Of a stretch of DNA of 6,028 nt, positions 1-6,007 are shown piece after piece. Source of the DNA: Candidatus Campbellbacteria bacterium CG10_big_fil_rev_8_21_14_0_10_35_52. GTDB taxonomy: Bacteria > Patescibacteriota > Minisyncoccia > Phycocordibacterales > UBA2163. Position 1 is the stretch's first letter; each line of letters opens with the position of its first letter. Under the pieces are notes generated by a model. That model had not been told where the DNA came from. It searched no databases and saw nothing but the letters and a program-made list of their open reading frames with translations. The position numbers were made by a program, and so were the translations under genes. The stretch is from NCBI GenBank assembly GCA_002778715.1, contig PFAA01000040.1, positions 14,695-20,722 of the forward strand, written 5' to 3'.

Positions 1-645
1 GGCGGGCGAGTGATTGCTACAACTCTTACTAAAAAAATGGCCGAAGATTTGTCGGAATATCTTAAAAATAAAAAAATAAAAGCGGAATATCTGCATAGCG
101 ACATAAAAACAATAGATAGAATTATAATTCTTACCAATTTTAGAAAAGGGAAGTTTGATGTTTTAGTTGGCGTTAATTTATTGCGCGAGGGGCTTGATTT
201 GCCGGAAGTTGTCTTAATAGGAATTTTAGATGCGGATAAAGAAGGATTTTTACGCTCGGAAACAAGTTTGATTCAGACAATAGGGCGCGCGGCGCGAAAT
301 GTCGCTGGTCGCGTGATTTTATACGCCGATAAAATAACCGGCTCAATGAAGCGCGCGATTGACGAGACAGACAGGAGAAGGAAACTGCAGATTGCTTACA
401 ATAAGAAACACAAGATTACGCCGAAGACAATCATTAAGAGCATTAAAGATATTACAGACCAAATCAGCACGGAACATCAGAAGTCCGTTGAAACACTTTT
501 AATCATTGACCAAAGTTTATATAAAAAGAATCCAAAGAAGCTTATCAAAGAAAAAGAGAAACAAATGAATGAAGCGGTAAAAATTCTTGATTTTGAAACA
601 GCGGCCATACTGCGAGATGAGATAAAAATGTTGACAAAAAGATAA
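1..645 (+). CDS. uvrB: UvrABC system protein B (excinuclease subunit B), C-terminal part, cut by the window edge
   Basis: UvrB is the DNA-damage-verifying helicase-like subunit of cytoplasmic nucleotide excision repair; it is loaded by UvrA and recruits UvrC. The frame is open from base 1 (Gly-Gly-Arg-Val-Ile-Ala-Thr), so the GTG at base 10 is an internal valine codon and not a start. The visible part covers the second RecA-like domain: [16 protein letters not shown], the motif V region [29 protein letters not shown], and motif [11 protein letters not shown] (bases 274-300) with its arginine finger. YADKITGSM and the DETDRRR region follow. The last 34 codons (about 541-642) form a UVR domain ([20 protein letters not shown]), which contacts the matching UVR segment of UvrC. 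The C-terminus looks complete and ends in TAA. A consensus -35 box for the next gene lies inside its last codons. Identification is very secure; the N-terminal half lies outside the window. Confidence 0.98.
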   Translation, partial: GGRVIATTLTKKMAEDLSEYLKNKKIKAEYLHSDIKTIDRIIILTNFRKGKFDVLVGVNLLREGLDLPEVVLIGILDADKEGFLRSETSLIQTIGRAARNVAGRVILYADKITGSMKRAIDETDRRRKLQIAYNKKHKITPKTIIKSIKDITDQISTEHQKSVETLLIIDQSLYKKNPKKLIKEKEKQMNEAVKILDFETAAILRDEIKMLTKR

Positions 646-659
646 TAATATGATATCTT
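631..659 (+). promoter_or_regulatory. Strong sigma70-type promoter upstream of the small ORF
   Basis: A perfect -35 hexamer TTGACA (631-636) is followed by a 17-base spacer and TATCTT (654-659), which is preceded by TGA and so forms an extended -10 (TGATATCTT). Transcription would start near 665-667, giving a leader of about 40 bases before the ATG at 707. The -35 box overlaps the last codons of uvrB. This is the best sigma70 match in the window. Function is inferred from consensus only. Confidence 0.65.
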
Positions 660-694
660 ATATAAAAATAAATTTTTTGTTCTTTTATTAAAAA

Positions 695-700
695 AGGAGG
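695..700 (+). promoter_or_regulatory. Consensus Shine-Dalgarno site of the small ORF
   Basis: AGGAGG lies 6 bases before the ATG at 707. It is the only full-consensus ribosome binding site before any gene in the window, and it decides both the start and the reality of the small ORF. uvrA has only a GGGG run, and uvrC and ddl have none. Confidence 0.8.
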
Positions 701-706
701 AAAAAA

Positions 707-892
707 ATGTGGATAAGTAGAAAATATTGGGAGTTGATAAATCTCCCTAATCTATTTTTAGAGACAACAATAACAGTAGAAAAAATAATTATTGTTTCAA
801 TGGGAATGGTGATTGTTTTTGTAGTAATGTTGTTTTTCAAGTCCAAAAAAAAATTAAAAATGTTGACAATACACAACCCCGCGCTTTTATAG
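707..892 (+). CDS. Small single-pass membrane protein of unknown function
   Basis: I do not recognise this 61-residue protein. It has a hydrophilic N-terminus with aromatic residues (MWISRKYWEL), then one strongly hydrophobic helix at about residues 26-44 (IIIVSMGMVIVFVVMLFF). A basic patch follows at 45-51 (KSKKKLK), then a short tail ending NPALL. The positive-inside rule predicts the C-terminus in the cytoplasm. No cleavable signal peptide, cysteines or catalytic motif are visible. The start is set by AGGAGG six bases upstream, and a strong promoter precedes it, so it is probably expressed on its own. It lies between uvrB and uvrA, 61 bases after one and 86 before the other, but nothing in its sequence ties it to repair. 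A 62-codon ORF on the opposite strand (688-876) overlaps it but lacks comparable signals. That the ORF is real is fairly likely; its role is unknown. Confidence 0.7.
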   Translation: MWISRKYWELINLPNLFLETTITVEKIIIVSMGMVIVFVVMLFFKSKKKLKMLTIHNPALL

Positions 893-973
893 GTGGGATT
901 TTCTTTTTATTAAATTTAGTTATAATAGTGATATAAATTAACATAAACCCTACGAATAAAAGCTGGGGATTTT
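871..973 (+). repeat. Two imperfect direct copies of a CCC-N13-TGGG element ahead of uvrA
   Basis: Copy A (871-902) reads ACACAACCCC, 13 bases, TGGGATTTT. Copy B (941-973) reads ACATAAACCC, 13 bases, TGGGGATTTT. The copies are 70 bases apart and have identical internal spacing up to TGGG. Each could fold into a weak hairpin (AACCC with GGG-bulge-TT). Copy A spans the stop codon of the small ORF and is followed by a T-rich run, so it might act as a poor terminator. Copy B lies in the presumed uvrA leader and includes the GGGG that is the only Shine-Dalgarno-like run there. Function is speculative. Confidence 0.4.
929..937 (+). promoter_or_regulatory. Candidate extended -10 promoter of uvrA
   Basis: TGATATAAA is an extended -10 (TG, one base, then TATAAA). 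It would start transcription near 944 and give a leader of about 35 bases. A TATAAT at 921-926 is an alternative -10. No good -35 hexamer stands at the right distance from either, so the choice is open. Confidence 0.45.
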
Positions 974-978
974 AATAT

Positions 979-3513
979 ATGGAAGAAAAAATAATAGTAA
1001 AAGGAGCGCGAACGCATAATCTTAAAAATATTACAGTTGAAATTCCGCGAAATAAAATGATTGTTTTTACCGGGCTTTCCGGCTCGGGGAAATCATCTCT
1101 CGCATTTGATACGATTTTCGCGGAAGGACAGAGAAGATATATTGAATCGCTCTCCGCGTATGCAAGGCAATTTTTGCGTCAAATGCAGAAACCGGATGTT
1201 GATGAAATAGTCGGACTTTCTCCAGCTATATCAATTGACCAAAAAAGCCGTTCAAATAATCCTCGTTCAACCGTCGCGACAATTACGGAGATTTATGACT
1301 ATCTCCGCGTTCTTTACGCTCGCATCGGCAAATTGCATTGTCTTAAATGCGGTCGCGAAATAAAAAAACTTTCAAATGAAGAGATAATTGAAACTGTCTT
1401 AAAGACCATCAGCGCAAGACAAGACAAAGGCGCGTTAAAAATTTTCGCGCCAATAGTCGTTGGCAGGAAAGGCGAATATTATCAGCTTCTTTATGATTTA
1501 CTCGGCAAAGGATATGGTAAAGTAAAAATAGACGGTAATATAAAAAATCTTAGAGAACAAATAATTCTTTCAAAAACAAAAAAACACAGCATTGATGTTC
1601 TTGTTGATGAGATATTTATAAATGAATTTAAAGATAATGAAACAAACGCGCTTGAACGATTAAGGGAAGCGATAGAGAAAGCGCTTGAAGAATCGGATGG
1701 ATTATTAAAAATTGAAGAGCCAAACGGGGAAGAAAAAATTATTTCCGCGAAATTTATGTGTCCGTATGACAGTTTCTCGTTTCCTGAAGTTGAACCGCGT
1801 CTTTTTTCATTTAATTCTCCATACGGCGCTTGCGAGGTCTGCAACGGTTTGGGAACAAAATATTTTTTCGGAAGCGAAGTATGCGAGACCTGTGGCGGCG
1901 CGCGTCTGCGAAAAGAAGCTTTGTCCGTATATTTAGGAAAGCATATCAACATTGTTGATTTGACCAATATGTCCATAAAGAGCGCTTATGAATTTTTTAA
2001 TAATTTAAAACTTACAAAAAAAGAGAAGGAGATTTCAAAAGTTGTTGTAAAAGAAATAACAAATCGTTTGCGGTTTATGCTAAATGTTGGCATTGATTAT
2101 CTGACGCTTAACAGACGGGCAAATACGCTATCAGGCGGAGAAGCGCAGAGGATACGGCTCGCTTCACAGCTTGGCTCAGGTCTTGTGGGCGCATTATATG
2201 TGCTTGATGAGCCGACAATAGGACTTCATCAGCACGATAATGCTCGGCTGATAAAAACGCTTTTAAATCTCCGCGACCTCGGCAATACGATAATTATTGT
2301 TGAGCACGATGAAGACACTATTTATTCATCTGATTATATCGTTGATTTAGGTATAGGAGCGGGAACATATGGAGGAGAAATTGTCGTGTCTGGATATTTG
2401 GAAAAACTTTTGACAGCTAAAAAAAATGAAAGCAAGTCGCTTACGCTTGATTATTTAAGAGGAGAGAAAAAGATTGAATTGCCAAAGAAAAGGAGGGATA
2501 GTAATAAAGGAATTATTAAAATAAGAGGCGGTAAAAAGTTTAATATAAAAAATATGACTGTGGATATTCCTCTCGGCAGATTTATTGCTATTACAGGGGT
2601 GTCTGGCTCCGGCAAATCAACATTTTTATATGAGATTTTGCATAAAAACTTACGCGCGCGATTTGAGAAAAAATATAGAAGCGCCGAGGTCTATAATGTA
2701 GCGAGTATTTCAGGCACTGAATATATCGGGCGTTCTATTTTAATTGACCAATCGCCGATAGGCAGGACTCCTCGTTCAAATCCGGCGACTTATACAGGCG
2801 CGTTTACATTTATACGCGATTTATTTGCTTCAACGACTGAGGCGCGAGCGCGCGGATGGAAAGCAAGCAGATTTTCATTCAATGTTAAAGGAGGACGGTG
2901 TGAAGTATGCAATGGAAACGGGACTATTGCCGTTGAAATGCATTTTCTGCCAACGGTATATGTTAAATGCGACATCTGCGGCGGAAAACGGTTTATGAAG
3001 GAGACCCTTGAAATAAAGTATAAACACAAAAATATTTACGAAGTGCTTGAAATGACTGTTGAGAAAGCATTAAAGTTTTTTGAAGATATTCCAGCTATTT
3101 ATGACCGCCTTAAAACCCTAAATGAAGTCGGACTCGGATATTTAGAGCTTGGACAATCCGCGACAACGCTATCGGGCGGGGAAGCGCAAAGGGTGAAGAT
3201 CTCATCGGAACTTTATCGTCCTCATATAGAAAAAACAATTTATCTTTTAGATGAGCCGACAATAGGGCTTCATTATGAAGATGTTAAAAAATTGATTGAA
3301 ATACTTCAATCGCTTGTAGCGCGCGGGAATACCGTTGCTGTAATTGAACATAATATGGATATTATAAAAAGCGCCGACTGGGTCATTGACATAGGTCCTG
3401 AAGGCGGAGATAAGGGTGGGCTTATTGTCGCGAAAGGGACGCCTGAGGAAGTGGCGGAATCCAAAAAATCATACACGGGGCAGTATTTGAAAAAAGCGCT
3501 CAAATTAGATTAG
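979..3513 (+). CDS. uvrA: UvrABC system protein A (excinuclease ATPase subunit), lacking the insertion domain
   Basis: UvrA is the dimeric tandem-ABC ATPase that scans DNA for damage and loads UvrB. Seen here (844 residues): Walker [11 protein letters not shown] (32-40); first zinc pair C121/C124; the UvrB-binding region at about 130-245; a second zinc module C261-P-Y-D264 with C285/C288; C302/C305; signature-[14 protein letters not shown] (384-); Walker [12 protein letters not shown] (408-); H443. The second half has Walker [12 protein letters not shown] (540-548), [18 protein letters not shown] (590-), zinc module 3 C641/C644/C664/C667, [10 protein letters not shown] (731-), [10 protein letters not shown] (756-) and H791. 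Only about 9 residues separate the GLG after C288 from C302, where Escherichia coli UvrA has about 120, which accounts for the short length (E. coli 940). The frame is intact and both ATPase sites look complete. One zinc cysteine is replaced by Asp264. GGGG at 965-968 is a weak ribosome site. The start matches the family N-terminus. Confidence 0.98.
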   Translation: MEEKIIVKGARTHNLKNITVEIPRNKMIVFTGLSGSGKSSLAFDTIFAEGQRRYIESLSAYARQFLRQMQKPDVDEIVGLSPAISIDQKSRSNNPRSTVATITEIYDYLRVLYARIGKLHCLKCGREIKKLSNEEIIETVLKTISARQDKGALKIFAPIVVGRKGEYYQLLYDLLGKGYGKVKIDGNIKNLREQIILSKTKKHSIDVLVDEIFINEFKDNETNALERLREAIEKALEESDGLLKIEEPNGEEKIISAKFMCPYDSFSFPEVEPRLFSFNSPYGACEVCNGLGTKYFFGSEVCETCGGARLRKEALSVYLGKHINIVDLTNMSIKSAYEFFNNLKLTKKEKEISKVVVKEITNRLRFMLNVGIDYLTLNRRANTLSGGEAQRIRLASQLGSGLVGALYVLDEPTIGLHQHDNARLIKTLLNLRDLGNTIIIVEHDEDTIYSSDYIVDLGIGAGTYGGEIVVSGYLEKLLTAKKNESKSLTLDYLRGEKKIELPKKRRDSNKGIIKIRGGKKFNIKNMTVDIPLGRFIAITGVSGSGKSTFLYEILHKNLRARFEKKYRSAEVYNVASISGTEYIGRSILIDQSPIGRTPRSNPATYTGAFTFIRDLFASTTEARARGWKASRFSFNVKGGRCEVCNGNGTIAVEMHFLPTVYVKCDICGGKRFMKETLEIKYKHKNIYEVLEMTVEKALKFFEDIPAIYDRLKTLNEVGLGYLELGQSATTLSGGEAQRVKISSELYRPHIEKTIYLLDEPTIGLHYEDVKKLIEILQSLVARGNTVAVIEHNMDIIKSADWVIDIGPEGGDKGGLIVAKGTPEEVAESKKSYTGQYLKKALKLD

Positions 3514-3555
3514 TTAAAAAATAAAAATAACGATTATATTTTTTGCGACAATCTA

Positions 3556-3585
3556 AATTATAAATTTTTACGCGAAAGATATTTT
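3556..3585 (+). promoter_or_regulatory. Candidate promoter of uvrC, predicting a nearly leaderless mRNA
   Basis: AATTATAAATTT (3556-3567) begins 38 bases before the uvrC ATG, and GATAT (3578-3582) begins 16 bases before it, giving a -10 of TATTTT (3580-3585). Both elements occur at exactly these distances before ddl. Transcription would start within a few bases of 3594. No Shine-Dalgarno sequence lies close to the ATG. The -10 is weaker than that of ddl, so this call rests mainly on the parallel. Confidence 0.4.
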
Positions 3586-3593
3586 ATATCATT

Positions 3594-4850
3594 ATGAAAT
3601 TAGAAATATTAAAAAAATTAAAAATATCAGATTCTCCAGGCGTGTATTTTTTCAAAAAAGGGAAAAAGATTTTGTATATAGGAAAAGCAACATCGCTTCG
3701 CAATAGAGTGAAAAGTTATTTTAATAAAGATATTTTAATGTCGCGCGGACTGCTTATTGAAAAAATGTTGGGCGAGGCGAATCTCGTTTCATTTATAAAG
3801 ACCGACTCCGTCCTTGAAGCCCTTATTCTTGAGTCCAATCTCATAAAAAAATATCAGCCGAAATACAATACTAAAGAAAAAGACGATAAAAGTTTTAATT
3901 TCGTTGTCATCACAAAAGAGGATTTTCCGCGCGTGCTTATCGTTCGCGGCAAAGACATTCGGAAAAAATATTCAGCAGAAGATGTTAAATATCTATTTGG
4001 ACCTTTTCCTTACGGAAATATCTTTAATGCGGCTATGAAGATTATAAGAAAAATGTTTCCGTTTAGAGATGTTTGTTTTCCTCATTCTCTTAAGCCGTGT
4101 TTTAACAGACAGATAGGACTTTGTCCCGGAGTTTGCGTGGGCGAGGTTTCAAAAATTGAATACAGACGGATTATAAATCATATAAAACTTTTTTTTGAAG
4201 GCAAGAAGTCCTTGTTGATAAAATCACTAAAATCAGAAATGCTTTCTTACGCCAAGAAAAAAAGATTTGAGGAAGCAAACACTTTGAAAAAAACCATATT
4301 CGCGCTTAATCATATTCAAGACATATCGCTTATAAAAGAAGAATTTAGAAAATCGCCGATAAATTTTTTTGGAGAGCGACTTTTGAAAAAAAATAATTTG
4401 AACAATAATAATACGCGTAGAATAGAAGCGTATGATGTGGCGCATACAGGAGGCGTTAATACCGTTGGGGTTATGGCAGTTGTTGAAAACGGAATGCCAA
4501 AAAAGGTGGATTATCGCAAGTTTAATATTTCAGATGAAGTATTCGGCAATGACACACTCTCGCTTGAGAAAATCTTAGACAGGAGATTGAGACATAATGA
4601 ATGGCAATTTCCTTATATTATAGCGGTAGACGGCGGAAAAGCTCAGGTAAATATTACTCATAGAGTTTTAGACAAATATGGTTACAAAATAATTATTGTC
4701 GGAGTTGTAAAAAATGAAAAACATAAAATAAAAATGATAATCGGGGATAAGAAAATAATAACAAACTATGAAAAAGAGATTTTACTTGCCAATTATGAGG
4801 CACACAGGTTTGCTTTGTCTTTCCATCATGATAAATTTAAATTAAAATGA
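3594..4850 (+). CDS. uvrC: UvrABC system protein C (excinuclease nuclease subunit), short form without C-terminal helix-hairpin-helix
   Basis: UvrC makes the two incisions flanking a lesion held by UvrB. The N-terminal GIY-YIG nuclease (about 12-95) shows SPGVYFF, LYIGKA (27-32), the RNRV arginine R38 and LES with E80, and handles the 3' cut. Four cysteines, C161, C169, C177 and C181, match the family's Fe-S cluster ligands. A UVR motif follows (about 211-240, YAKKKRFEEANTLKK), then the RNase H-like nuclease for the 5' cut, with catalytic D281 (AYDVAHTGG), D346 (VDGGKAQ) and H403 (EAHRFAL). The protein stops at 418, only 15 residues after H403, whereas E. coli UvrC has 610 residues and a tandem helix-hairpin-helix tail. 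Only 47 bases separate its TGA from ddl, so the tail was not lost through a recent frameshift. Asn-Tyr replaces the usual Arg-Asp before EAHRFA. The start fits the family N-terminus. The function is secure, while the mode of 5' DNA binding is uncertain. Confidence 0.96.
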   Translation: MKLEILKKLKISDSPGVYFFKKGKKILYIGKATSLRNRVKSYFNKDILMSRGLLIEKMLGEANLVSFIKTDSVLEALILESNLIKKYQPKYNTKEKDDKSFNFVVITKEDFPRVLIVRGKDIRKKYSAEDVKYLFGPFPYGNIFNAAMKIIRKMFPFRDVCFPHSLKPCFNRQIGLCPGVCVGEVSKIEYRRIINHIKLFFEGKKSLLIKSLKSEMLSYAKKKRFEEANTLKKTIFALNHIQDISLIKEEFRKSPINFFGERLLKKNNLNNNNTRRIEAYDVAHTGGVNTVGVMAVVENGMPKKVDYRKFNISDEVFGNDTLSLEKILDRRLRHNEWQFPYIIAVDGGKAQVNITHRVLDKYGYKIIIVGVVKNEKHKIKMIIGDKKIITNYEKEILLANYEAHRFALSFHHDKFKLK

Positions 4851-4859
4851 ATTGTTAAT

Positions 4860-4889
4860 AATTATAAATTTATTTTTTAATGATATAAT
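4860..4889 (+). promoter_or_regulatory. Extended -10 promoter of ddl, predicting a leaderless mRNA
   Basis: TGATATAAT (4881-4889) is a perfect extended -10, and its last base is 8 bases before the A of the ATG at 4898. A start point about 7 bases downstream would fall at 4896-4898, so the mRNA would begin at or next to the start codon. The upstream element AATTATAAATTT (4860-4871) covers the -35 position and recurs before uvrC. No Shine-Dalgarno site is present. Confidence 0.65.
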
Positions 4890-4897
4890 GTTCATAT

Positions 4898-5866
4898 ATG
4901 CAAAAAATAAGAGTAGGAGTTCTTCGCGGAGGTCCAAGCAACGAGTATAATATTTCACTTAAAACAGGCAGTAGTGTTTTGAAAAATTTACCCGAAGAAA
5001 AATATGAAGCGCGCGATATATTTATTTCAAAAAACGGAGAATGGCATTTCCGTGGCATACCTATCGCTCCAGAAAAAATAATAAATCAAATGGATGTGAT
5101 TTTTAACGCTATGCATGGGCAGTATGGCGAAGACGGCTCTGTTCAGCGTATACTGGATACTTTTTCTGTCCCATACACCGGCTCTGCCGCTTTTGCGTCA
5201 GCTATTAGTATGAATAAATTACTTACGAAACAAGGAATAGAATCATATGATATAAATACTCCAGAATACACAATTATTGAAAAATCGGATAATTTAGAAA
5301 AAGATATTTTAAACATATTTAGAAGTTTTTGCCAGCCGTCTGTTATAAAACCAATCAATGGCGGTTCGTCTATTGGAGTAAGTTTGGCAAAGGATTTTAG
5401 TTCTTTCAGAGAAGGAATTTTTAAAGCTCTTGAATATTCACCAAAAATATTGATTGAAGAATATATACGAGGCAGAGAAGTAACTTGTGGCGTGATAGAG
5501 AATTTTAGAGGAGAAGAACTTTACGCTCTTATGCCTGTTGAAATAATCCCTATAAATAAAAATAGTTTTTTTGATTATGGCGCGAAATATGACGGCAAGA
5601 CGCGAGAAATATGCCCGTCTTCTTTTGATAGGATTATAAAAGATGAAATACAATTGCTTGCTATAAAAGCGCATAAAGCTCTTGGTCTTAGACATTATTC
5701 GCGGTCTGATTTTATAGTATCTCCACGCGGTATTTATTTTTTGGAGGTGAATACATTGCCGGGTCTTACTAAAGAATCACTTTTACCAAAATCGCTTGCC
5801 GCAGGCGGAACGACTCTTTCTGAATTTTTAGACCATTTAGTTAAACTTGCTTTGAGTAATAAATGA
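4898..5866 (+). CDS. ddl: D-alanine--D-alanine ligase
   Basis: Ddl is a cytoplasmic ATP-grasp enzyme that joins two D-alanines using ATP and supplies the dipeptide that MurF adds to the peptidoglycan precursor. The 322 residues are a normal length (E. coli DdlB 306). Seen in order: GGPSNEYNIS (11-20) with Glu16, the expected first-D-Ala contact; HGQYGEDGSVQ (73-83); PYTGSAAFASAISMNK (92-107) with Lys107; KPINGGSSIGV (151-161) with Lys151 and Ser157; EEYIRGREVT (187-196); the omega loop FFDYGAKY (224-231). Tyr231 aligns with E. coli Tyr216, which favours D-Ala-D-Ala over D-Ala-D-Lac. SRSD (268-271), EVNTLPGLT (283-291; metal ligands Glu283 and Asn285) and Ser294 follow. SRSD replaces the more usual [A/G]RVD but keeps Arg269 and Asp271. 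The start is right because GG is reached at residue 11. A nearly consensus extended -10 touches the ATG, so translation is probably leaderless. Confidence 0.97.
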   Translation: MQKIRVGVLRGGPSNEYNISLKTGSSVLKNLPEEKYEARDIFISKNGEWHFRGIPIAPEKIINQMDVIFNAMHGQYGEDGSVQRILDTFSVPYTGSAAFASAISMNKLLTKQGIESYDINTPEYTIIEKSDNLEKDILNIFRSFCQPSVIKPINGGSSIGVSLAKDFSSFREGIFKALEYSPKILIEEYIRGREVTCGVIENFRGEELYALMPVEIIPINKNSFFDYGAKYDGKTREICPSSFDRIIKDEIQLLAIKAHKALGLRHYSRSDFIVSPRGIYFLEVNTLPGLTKESLLPKSLAAGGTTLSEFLDHLVKLALSNK

Positions 5867-5874
5867 GGTATAAT
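5847..5874 (+). promoter_or_regulatory. Candidate promoter of the tRNA-Ala gene
   Basis: TTGCTT (5847-5852), 16 bases, then TATAAT (5869-5874). The -35 lies inside the last codons of ddl and the -10 begins 3 bases after its stop. Transcription would start near 5881, about 50 bases before the mature tRNA. The -10 is perfect and the -35 only partial. Confidence 0.45.
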
Positions 5875-5907
5875 AATAATTATTATTGTGTAATTTTAAT
5901 TATTACA
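5872..5907 (+). repeat. AT-only palindrome and adjacent short hairpin between ddl and the tRNA
   Basis: AATAATAATTATTATT (5872-5887) is a perfect 16-base palindrome overlapping the TATAAT box. Directly after it, TGTAAT and ATTACA (5889-5894, 5902-5907) form a 6-bp stem with a 7-base loop. Neither has GC pairs enough for a classical intrinsic terminator, and no U-run follows. They might mark the ddl 3' end or the tRNA leader; composition alone could also produce such palindromes. Confidence 0.4.
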
Positions 5908-5931
5908 TAAAAATTGATGAAAAATAAAAAT

Positions 5932-6007
5932 GGGCCCGTAGCTCATCTGGTAGAGCGCCTCATTTGCACTGAGGAGGCGGGGGGTTCGAGTCCTCTCGGG
6001 TCCACCA
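5932..6007 (+). tRNA. tRNA-Ala (anticodon TGC)
   Basis: A full 76-base cloverleaf. The acceptor stem GGGCCCG pairs with CGGGTCC and contains G3-U70, the main alanine identity element; the discriminator is A73 (6004). The D stem is GCTC/GAGC with GG in the loop. The anticodon stem is CCTCA/TGAGG around loop TTTGCAC, with anticodon TGC at 5965-5967. A five-base variable loop follows. The T stem GGGGG/CCTCT has two G-U pairs and loop TTCGAGT. The 3' CCA is encoded (6005-6007). It reads GCA and, with a modified U34, probably other alanine codons, including the GCG common in these genes. Confidence 0.97.

Noticed and set aside
10..12. GTG as the start of a 211-codon gene
   Set aside because: The frame is open to base 1 and the protein begins in the middle of the UvrB helicase domain, so this is an internal valine codon.
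688..876. 62-codon minus-strand ORF with hydrophobic stretches
   Set aside because: It overlaps the small + strand ORF, which has a consensus promoter and Shine-Dalgarno site; the hydrophobic look arises from AT-rich codons read in reverse.
875..908. Intrinsic terminator of the small ORF
   Set aside because: The stem is only AACCC with GGG-A-TT (a bulge and a long loop), and it overlaps the stop codon; too weak to call despite the following T-rich run.
893..978. SOS (LexA) box before uvrA
   Set aside because: I looked for GAAC-N4-GTTC and CTGT-N8-ACAG patterns and saw neither.
1491..1976. 161-codon ORF on the minus strand
   Set aside because: It lies wholly within uvrA, has no family features and is explained as the antisense shadow of conserved UvrA codons.
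4851..4897. Remnant of the UvrC helix-hairpin-helix tail after a frameshift
   Set aside because: The gap is only 47 bases, AT-rich and promoter-like; no frame encodes tail-like residues.
5438..5695. 85-codon minus-strand ORF inside ddl
   Set aside because: It is covered by conserved Ddl sequence and has no sign of its own start signals.
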